The notes under the pieces were generated by a model. That model was not told the DNA's origin and searched no databases. It worked only from the letters and a program-made list of their open reading frames with translations. A stretch of DNA of 64,000 bases. It comes from Haematobia irritans. Its lineage: Eukaryota > Arthropoda > Insecta > Diptera > Muscidae. Below are positions 57,035 to 64,000 of the stretch, in pieces. A program made the position numbers and the translations under genes. Position 1 is the first letter of the stretch. Each line of letters begins with the position of its first letter. The DNA is taken from NCBI RefSeq assembly GCF_050003625.1, contig NC_134397.1, positions 148,179,526-148,243,525 of the forward strand. Reading direction: 5' to 3'.

Positions 57035-58656
57035 ATGGGCAAAAGAAGTTTTTCATATAAAAATTTCAATTTTTTTAGGTTTTGGGTGAATTTTTCAATT
57101 TTTTGCGGGTGGTCACGAATTAAAGTCTTTTTCGGTCTAGGACGCATATTTAAGGAGATATGGGCAAAAGAAGTTTTTCATATAAAAATTTCATTTTTTT
57201 TAGGTTTTGGGTGGATTTTTCAAGTTTTTGGGGGTGGTCACGAATTAAAGTCCTTTTCGCTCTAGGACGCATATTTAAGGAGATATGGGCAAAAGAAGTT
57301 TTTCATATAAAAATTTCAATTTTTTTAGGTTTTGGGTGGATTTTTCAATTTTTTGGGGGAGGTCACGAATTAAAGTCCTTTTCGCTCTAGGACGCTTAGT
57401 TTAGGAGATATGGGCAAAAGAAGTTTTTCATATAAAAATTTCAATTTTGTTAGGTTTTGGGTGAATTTTTCAATTTTTTGGGGGTGGTCACGAATTAAAG
57501 TCCTTTTCGCTCTAGGACGCTTAGTTTAGGAGATATGGGCAAAAGAAGTTTTTCATATAAAAATTTCAATTTTTTTTAGGTTTTGGGTGGATTTTTCAAT
57601 TTTTTGGGGGTGGTCACGAATTAAAGTCCTTTTCGCTCTAGGACGCATATTTAAGGAGATATGGGCAAAAGAAGTTTTTCATATAAAAATTTCAATTTTT
57701 TTTAGGTTTTGGGTGGATTTTTCAATTTTTTGGGGGTGGTCACGAATTAAAGTCCTTTTCGCTCTAGGACGCATATTTAAGGAGATATGGGCCAAAGAAG
57801 TTTTTCATATAAAAATTTCAATTTTTTTAGGTTTTGGGTGGATTTTTCAATTTTTTGGGGGTGGTCACGAATTAAAGTCCTTTTCGCTCTAGGACGCATA
57901 TTTAAGGAGATATGGGCAAAAGAAGTTTTTCATATAAAAATTTCAATTTTTTTTAGGTTTTGGTAGGATTTTTCAATTTTTTGGGGGTGGTCACGAATTA
58001 AAGTCCTTTTCGCTCTAGGACGCATATTTAAGGAGATATGGGCAAAAGATGTTTTTCATATAAAAATTTCAATTTTTTTAGGTTTTGGGTGGATTTTTCA
58101 ATTTTTTGGGTGTGGTCACGAATAAAAGTCCTTTTCGCTCTAGGACGCATATTTAAGGAGATATGGGCAAAAGAAGTTTTTCATATAAAAATTTCATTTT
58201 TTTTTAGGTTTTGGGTGGATTTTTCAATTTTTTAAAGTCCGAATTAAAGTCCTTTTCGCTCTAGGACGCATATTTAAGGAGATATGGACAAAAGAAGTTT
58301 TTCATATAAAAATTTCAATTTTTTTAGGTTTTGGGTGGATTTTTCAATTTTTTGGGGGTGGTCACGAATTAAAGTCCTTTTCGCTCTAGGACGCTTAGTT
58401 TAGGAGATATGGGCAAAAGAAGTTTTTCATATACAAATTTCATTTTTTTTTAGGTTTTGGGTGAATTTTTCAATTTTTTGGGGGTGGTCACGAATTAAAG
58501 TCCTTTTCGCTCTAGGACGCTTAGTTTAGGTGATATGGGCAAAAGAAGTTTTTCATATAAAAATTTCAATTTTTTTTTAGGTTTTGGGTGGATTTTTCAA
58601 TTTTTTGGGGGTGGTCACGAATTAAAGTCCTTTTCGCTCTAGGACGCATATTTAAG
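57035..58656 (+). repeat. HOR pair with 2004-bp offset, copy 2 (one monomer deleted)
   Basis: Matches copy 1 at +2004 bp from the trimer through TTTTGGTAGGATT (about 57960). It then lacks the GTTATTCATATACAAA monomer, so AAAGATG (58038), the AAAGTCCGAATTAAAG replacement (about 58234) and TTTAGGTGATATGGG (about 58526) lie at +1879 bp. It diverges after 58656 (GGGCAAAAG here, GGACAAAAG with long T-run at 56778). Confidence 0.92.
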
Positions 58657-59786
58657 GAGATATGGGCAAAAGAAGTTTTTCATATAAAAATTTCAATTTT
58701 TTTTAGGTTTTGGGTGGATTTTTCAATTTTTTGGGGGTGGTCACGAATTAAATTCCTTTTCGCTCTAGGACGCATATTTAAGGAGATATGGGCAAAAGAA
58801 GTTTTTCATATAAAAATTTCAATTTTTGTAGGTTTTGGGTGGATTTTTCAATTTTTTGGGGGTGGTCACGAATTAAAGTCCTTTTCGCTCTAGGACGCTT
58901 AGTTTAGGAGATATGGGCAAAAGAAGTTTTTCATATAAAAATTTCATTTTTTTTAGGTTTTGGGTGAATTTTTCAATTTTTTGGGGGTGGTCACGAAATA
59001 AAGTCCTTTTCGCTCTAGGACGCATATTTAAGGAGATATGGGCAAAAGAAGTTTTTCATATACAAATTTCAATTTTTTTAGGTTTTGGGTGGATTTTTCA
59101 ATTTTTTGTGGGTGGTCACGAATTAAAGTCCTTTTCGCTCTAGGACGCTTAGTTTAGGAGATATGGGCAAAAGAAGTTTTTCATATAAAAATTTCAATTT
59201 TTTTAGGTTTTGGGTGGATTTTTCAATATTTTGGGTGTGGTCACGAATAAAAGTCCTTTTCGCTCTAGGACGCATATTTAAGGAGATATGGGCAAAAGAA
59301 GTTTTTCGTATAAAAATTTAAATTTTTTTAGGTTTTGGGTGGATTTTTCAATTTTTTGGGGGTGGTCACGAATTAAAGTCCTTTTCGCTCTAGGACGCAT
59401 ATTTAAGGAGATATGGGCAAAAGAAGTTTTTCATATACAAATTTCAATTTTTTTAGGTTTTGGGTGAATTTTTCAATTTTTTTGGGGTGGTCACGAATTA
59501 AAGTCCTTTTCGCTCTAGGACGCATATTTAAGGAGATATGGGCAAAAGAAGTTTTTCATATAAAAATTTAAATTTTTTTAGGTTTTGGGTGGATTTTTCA
59601 ATTTTTTGGGGGTGGTCACGAATTAAAGTCCTTTTCGCTCTAGGACGCATATTTAAGGAGATATGGACAAAAGAAGTTTTTCATATAAAAATTTCATTTT
59701 TTTAGGTTTTGGGTGAATTTTTAAATTTTTTGGGGGTGGTCACGAATTAAAGTCCTTTTCGCTCTAGGACGCATATTTAAGGAGAT
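58657..59786 (+). repeat. Heterogeneous satellite segment without a clear nearby HOR partner
   Basis: Nine monomers with mostly individual changes: T8 with ATTAAATTCC (about 58690-58755), CAATTTTTGTAGG (about 58821), ACGAAATAAAG (about 58994), TTTTGTGGGTGG (about 59105), CAATATTTTGGGTGTGG with ACGAATAAAAG (about 59226-59250), CGTATA/TTTAAATTT, CATATACAAA with T7-GGGG (about 59475), TTTAAATTT, GGACAAAAG/TTTCATTTTTTTAGG with TTTTTAAATTTTTT (about 59725). The CAATATTTTGGGTGTGG monomer recurs only at about 63836. Confidence 0.87.
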
Positions 59787-60895
59787 ATGGGCAAAAGAAA
59801 TTTTTCATATAAAAATTTCAATTTTTTTAGGTTTTGGGTGGATTTTTCAATTTTTTGGGGGAGGTCACGAATTAAAGTCCTTTTCGCTCTAGGACGCATA
59901 TTTAAGGAGATATGGGCAAAAGAAGTTTTTCATATACAAATTTCAATTTTTTTAGGTTTTGGGTGGATTTTTCAATTTTTTGGGGGTGGTCACGAATTAA
60001 AGTCCTTTTCGCTCTAGGACGCATATTTAAGGAGATATGGGCAACAGAAGTTTTTCATATAAAAATTTCATTTTTTTTAGGTTTTGGGTGGATTTTTCAA
60101 TTTTTGGGGGTGGTCACGAATTAAAGTCCTTTTCGCTCTAGGACGCTTAGTTTAGGAGATATGGGCAAAAGAAGTTTTTCATATAAAAATTTCAATTTTT
60201 TTAGGTTTTGGGTGGATTTTTCAAATTTTTGGGGGTGGTCACGAATTAAAGTCCTTTTCGCTCTAGGACGCATATTTAAGGAGATATGGGCAACAGAAGT
60301 TTTTCATATAAAAATTTCAATTTTTTTAGGTTTTGGGTGGATTTTTCAATTTTTGGGGGTGGTCACGAATTAAAGTCCTTTTCGCTCTAGGACGCATATT
60401 TAAGGAGATATGGACAAAAGAAGTTTTTCATATAAAAATTTCAATTTTTTTAGGTTTTGGGTGGATTTTTAAATTTTTTGGGGGTGGTCACGAATTAAAG
60501 TCCTTTTCGCTCTAGGACGCATATTTAAGGAGATATGGGCAAAAGAAGTTTTTCATATAAAAATTTCATTTTTTTTAGGTTTTGGGTGGATTTTGCAATT
60601 TTTTGGGGGTGGTCACGAATTAGAGTCCTTTTCGCTCTAGGGCGCTTAGTTTAGGAGATAGGGGCAAAAGAAGTTTTTCATATAAAAATTTCATTTTTTT
60701 TAGGTTTTTGATTTTTCAATTTTTTGGGGGTGGTCACGAATTAAAGTCCTTTTCGCTCTAGGACGCTTAGTTTAGGAGATATGGGCAAAAGAAGTTTTTC
60801 ATATAAAAATTTAAATTTTTTTTAGGTTTTGGGTGGATTTTTCAATTTTTTGGGGGTGGTCACGAATTAAAGTCCTTTTCGCTCTAGGACGCATA
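59787..60895 (+). repeat. HOR pair with 2744-bp offset, copy 1
   Basis: GAAATTTTTC with GGGGGAGG (59787, private), CATATACAAA (59912), GCAACAGAAG with CAA-T5-GGGGG (about 60040-60110), CTTAG with CAAATTTTTGG (60161-60230), GCAACAGAAG/T5 (about 60290), GGACAAAAG with TTTTTAAATTTTTT (about 60411-60475), TTTCATT/TTTTGCAA/ATTAGAG with GGGCGC linker (about 60533-60645), GATAGGGGC with AGGTTTTTGATTTTTC (about 60657-60718), CTTAG/TTTAAATTTTTTTT. These recur from 62656 at +2744 bp. Confidence 0.9.
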
Positions 60896-62530
60896 TTTAA
60901 GGAGATATGGGCAAAAGAAGTTTTTCATATAAAAATTTCATTTTTTTTAGGTTTTGGGTGGATTTTTCAATTTTTTGGGGGTGGTCACGAATTAAAGTCC
61001 TTTTCGCTCTAGGACGCATATTTAAGGAGATATGGGCAAAAGAAGTTTTTCATATAAAAATTTCAATTTTTTTTAGGTTTTGGGTGGATTTTTCAATTTT
61101 TTGGGGGTGGTCACGAATTAAAGTACTTTTCGCTCTAGGACGCTTAGTTTAGGAGATATGGGCAAAAGAAGTTTTTCATATAAAAATTTCATTTTTTTTT
61201 AGGTTTTGGGTGAATTTTTCAATTTTTTGGGGGTGGTCACGAATTAAAGTCCTTTTCGCTCTAGGACGCATATTTAAGGAGATATGGGCAAAAGAAGTTT
61301 TTCATATACAAATTTCAATTTTTTTAGGTTTTGGGTGGATTTTTCAATTTTTTGGGGGTGGTCACGAATTAAAGTCCTTTTCGCTCTAGGACGCATATTT
61401 AAGGAGATATGGGCAAAAGAAGTTTTTCATATACAAATTTCAATTTTTTTAGGTTTTGGGTGAATTTTTCAATTTTTTGGGGGTGGTCACGAATTAAAGT
61501 CCTTTTCGCTCTAGGACGCATATTTAAGGAGATATGGGCAAAAGAAGTTTTTCATATAAAAATTTAAATTTTTTTAGGTTTTGGGTGGATTTTTCAATTT
61601 TTTGGGGGTGGTCACGAATTAAAGTCCTTTTCGCTCTAGGACGCATATTTAAGTAGATATGGGCAAAAGAAGTTTTTCATATAAAAATTTCAATTTTTTT
61701 AGGTTTTGGGTGGATTTTTCAATTTTTTGGGGTGGTCACGAATTAAAGTCCTTTTCGCTCTAGGACGCATATTTAAGGAGATATGGGCAAAAGAAGTTTT
61801 TCATATACAAATTTCAATTTTTTTAGGTTTTGGGTGAATTTTTCAATTTTTTGGGGGTGGTCACGAATTAAAGTCCTTTTCGCTCTAGGACGCATATTTA
61901 AGGAGATATGGGCAAAAGAAGTTTTTCATATAAAAATTTAAATTTTTTTAGGTTTTGGGTGGATTTTTCAATTTTTTGGGGGTGGTCACGAATTAAAGTC
62001 CTTTTCGCTCTAGGACGCATATTTAAGTAGATATGGGCAAAAGAAGTTTTTCATATAAAAATTTCAATTTTTTTAGGTTTTGGGTGGATTTTTCAATTTT
62101 TTGGGGGTGGTCACGAATTAAAGTCCTTTTCGCTCTAGGACGCATATTTAAGGAGATATGAGCAAAAGAAGTTTTTCATATAAAAATTTAAAATTTTTTT
62201 AGGTTTTGGGTGGATTTTTCAATTTTTTGGGGGTGGTCACGAATTAAAGTCCTTTTCGCTCTAGGACGCATATTTGGAGATATGGACAAAAGAAGGTTTT
62301 CATATAAAAATTTCATTTTTTTAGGTTTTGGGTGAATTTTTCAATTTTTTGGGGGTGGTCACGAATTAAAGTCCTTTTCGCTCTAGGACGCATATTTAAG
62401 GAGATATGGGCAAAAGAAGTTTTTCATATACAAATTTCAATTTTTTTAGGTTTTGGGTGGATTTTTCAATTTTTTGCGGGTGGTCACGAATTAAAGTCCT
62501 TTTTGCTCTAGGACGCTTAGTTTAGAAGAT
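60896..62530 (+). repeat. Heterogeneous segment with a 374-bp trimer duplication
   Basis: TTTCATTTTTTTTAGG (60907), T8 with AAAGTACTTTTCGC (about 61120), CTTAG/TTTCATT-T-run (about 61145), CATATACAAA (about 61279), then the trimer CATATACAAA/GTGAATTTTTC, TTTAAATTT, TTAAGTAG at 61404 and again at about 61779. It continues with ATGAGCAAAAG with TTTAAAATTTT (about 62160), a linker with two bases missing (CATATTTGGAG, about 62271) and GAAGGTTTTCATATA (about 62292), then CATATACAAA with TTGCGGGTGG (about 62475). Confidence 0.87.
61404..62152 (+). repeat. Tandem trimer duplication (about 374-bp offset)
   Basis: The TTAAGTAG linker variant, seen nowhere else in the window that I noticed, occurs at 61651 and 62025. 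Each is preceded by a TTTAAATTT monomer and a CATATACAAA/GTGAATTTTTC monomer. The first copy has GGGG in its last monomer, the second GGGGG. Confidence 0.88.
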
Positions 62531-64000
62531 ATGGGCAAAAGAAGTTTTTCATATAAAAATTTCAATTTGTTTAGGTTTTGGGTGGATTTTTCAATTTTTT
62601 GGGGGTGGTCACGAATTAAAGTCCTTTTCGCTCTAGGACGCATATTTAAGGAGATATGGGCAAAAGAAGTTTTTCATATACAAATTTCAATTTTTTTAGG
62701 TTTTGGGTGGATTTTTCAATTTTTTGGGGGTGGTCACGAATTAAAGTCCTTTTCGCTCTAGGACGCATATTTAAGGAGATATGGGCAACAGAAGTTTTTC
62801 ATATAAAAATTTCATTTTTTTTAGGTTTTGGGTGGATTTTTCAATTTTTGGGGGTGGTCACGAATTAAAGTCCTTTTCGCTCTAGGACGCTTAGTTTAGT
62901 AGATATGGGCAAAAGAAGTTTTTCATATAAAAATTTCAATTTTTTTAGGTTTTGGGTGGATTTTTCAAATTTTTGGGGGTGGTCACGAATTAAAGTCCTT
63001 TTCGCTCTAGGACGCATATTTAAGGAGATATGGGCAACAGAAGTTTTTCATATAAAAATTTCAATTTTTTTAGGTTTTGGGTGGATTTTTCAATTTTTGG
63101 GGGTGGTCACGAATTAAAGTCCTTTTCGCTCTAGGACGCATATTTAAGGAGATATGGACAAAAGAAGTTTTTCATATAAAAATTTCAATTTTTTTAGGTT
63201 TTGGGTGGATTTTTAAATTTTTTGGGGGTGGTCACGAATTAAAGTCCTTTTCGCTCTAGGACGCATATTTAAGGAGATATGGGCAAAAGAAGTTTTTCAT
63301 ATAAAAATTTCATTTTTTTAGGTTTTGGGTGGATTTTGCAATTTTTTGGGGGTGGTCACGAATTAGAGTCCTTTTCGCTCTAGGGCGCTTAGTTTAGGAG
63401 ATATGGGCAAAAGAAGTTTTTCATATAAAAATTTCATTTTTTTTAGGTTTTTGATTTTTCAATTTTTTGGGGGTGGTCACGAATTAAAGTCCTTTTCGCT
63501 CTAGGACGCTTAGTTTAGGAGATATGGGCAAAAGAAGTTTTTCATATAAAAATTTAAATTTTTTTTAGGTTTTGGGTGGATTTTTCAATTTTTTGGGGGT
63601 GGTCACGAATTAAAGTCCTTTTCGCTCTAGGACGCATATTTAAGGAGATATGGGCAAAAGAAGTTTTTCATATAAAAATTTCATTTTTTTTAGGTTTTGG
63701 GTGGATTTTGCAATTTTTTGGGGGTGGTCACGAATTAGAGTCCTTTTCGCTCTAGGACGCATATTTAAGGAGATATGGGCAAAAGAAGTTTTTCATATAA
63801 AAATTTCAATTTTTTTAGGTTTTGGGTGGATTTTTCAATATTTTGGGTGTGGTCACGAATAAAAGTCCTTTTCGCTCTAGGACGCATATTTAAGGAGATA
63901 TGGGCAAAAGAAGTTTTTCGTATAAAAATTAAAATTTTTTTAGGTTTTGGGTGGATTTTTCAATTTTTTGGGGGTGGTCACGAATTAAAGTCCTTTTCGC
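62531..64000 (+). repeat. HOR pair with 2744-bp offset, copy 2, running off the window
   Basis: Opens with a CAATTTGTTTAGG monomer (62531), so the upstream junction differs from copy 1. From 62656 to about 63640 it matches 59912-60895 (GCAACAGAAG with T5, CAAATTTTTGG, TTTTTAAATTTTTT, GGGCGC, AGGTTTTTGATTTTTC at about 63447). A TTTAGTAG linker (about 62894) is private. After 63640 it diverges: TTTTGCAA/ATTAGAG (63650), CAATATTTTGGGTGTGG (63775) and CGTATA/AAATTAAAATTT (63900), a series related to 59165-59310. The array continues past the last base. Confidence 0.9.

Larger units (their letters stand above)
1..64000 (+). repeat. Uninterrupted 125-bp satellite DNA array (about 510 monomers)
   Basis: Every part of the window can be read as the same monomer, head to tail in one orientation. 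A clean reference copy is 13043-13167: it starts GGACGCATATTTAAGG, continues GAGATATGGGCAAAAG, then an A/T-tract zone (AAAAATTTCAA, T7), then AGGTTTTGGGTGG, TTTTTCAA, T6, GGGGGTGGTCACGAATTAAAG, and ends TCGCTCTA. Base counts are T 50, A 34, G 28, C 13. Most copies are 124-126 bp; a minority are about 119-121 bp or 127-128 bp because of T-run or G-run changes. Copies mostly differ from the reference at only a few positions. Tandem satellites of this size are typical of eukaryotic heterochromatin. No flanking unique DNA is present, so chromosome position and species cannot be read from the window. Confidence 0.98.

Noticed and set aside
1..64000. Many overlapping open frames of 60-123 codons beginning with an MGKRSFSYKNF-like peptide
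   Set aside because: They are translations of the 125-bp satellite in successive frames. They overlap one another, change with single T insertions, and have no independent conservation or gene context.
1..64000. CRISPR-like array
   Set aside because: There are no unique spacers between conserved repeats; the entire 125-bp unit is repeated without intervening sequence.
1..64000. Telomere-like TTTTGGG and TTTTTTTAGG motifs
   Set aside because: They are single elements inside a 125-bp monomer, not short tandem telomeric repeats.
1..64000. Hidden transposon, rRNA, tRNA or regulatory RNA within the array
   Set aside because: Reading through in 125-bp steps, every segment aligns to the monomer; the largest departures are indels of a few bases.

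Overview
The whole 64 kb window is one uninterrupted tandem array of a 125-bp satellite monomer. All copies (about 510) lie in the same orientation, and the array runs off both ends of the window. I see no real protein-coding gene, tRNA, rRNA, CRISPR array, transposon or any other non-satellite sequence. The reference monomer at 13043-13167 has T 50, A 34, G 28, C 13 (33% GC). It consists of a linker (GGACGCATATTTAAGG), a GAGATATGGGC segment, an A/T-tract zone, two T-run/G-run modules, and a GGTCACGAATTAAAG to CTCTA tail. An array this large and homogeneous points to eukaryotic heterochromatin (pericentromeric, subtelomeric or a knob). I cannot name the species; a plant is my first guess, but an animal is not excluded.

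Monomers differ by a small set of diagnostic variants: linker type, T-run length, a deleted T-run, and single substitutions. These variants recur in fixed order, so the array is organised into higher-order repeats (HORs). HOR length is not constant. Region by region: 1-1339 is a lead-in; 1340-9062 holds three copies of a 21-monomer, 2616-bp HOR; 9063-12686 is a mixed zone with a 1998-bp-offset duplication; 12687-18318 is a 2628/3004-bp pair; 18319-22688 is a 2128-bp-offset pair with internal deletions; 22689-35450 contains a 3.5-kb block repeated at an offset of about 6.38 kb; 35451-41119 is a 2745/2989-bp-offset pair; 41120-46052 leads into 2503-bp HORs (46053-50980); 50558-53651 holds three copies of an 8-9-monomer unit; a 3.1-kb block at 43545-46690 reappears 8978 bp downstream; 55031-58656 is a 2004-bp-offset pair; 58657-64000 is a more heterogeneous zone with a 2744-bp-offset pair.

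Nearly every length difference between HOR copies is close to a whole number of monomers, and several junction monomers are hybrids of two variants. This is the expected footprint of unequal crossover and conversion between in-register monomers. Short open frames occur throughout because the monomer has a stop in only one forward frame; they are by-products of the repeat. The interest here is the fine history of the array, not a gene system.
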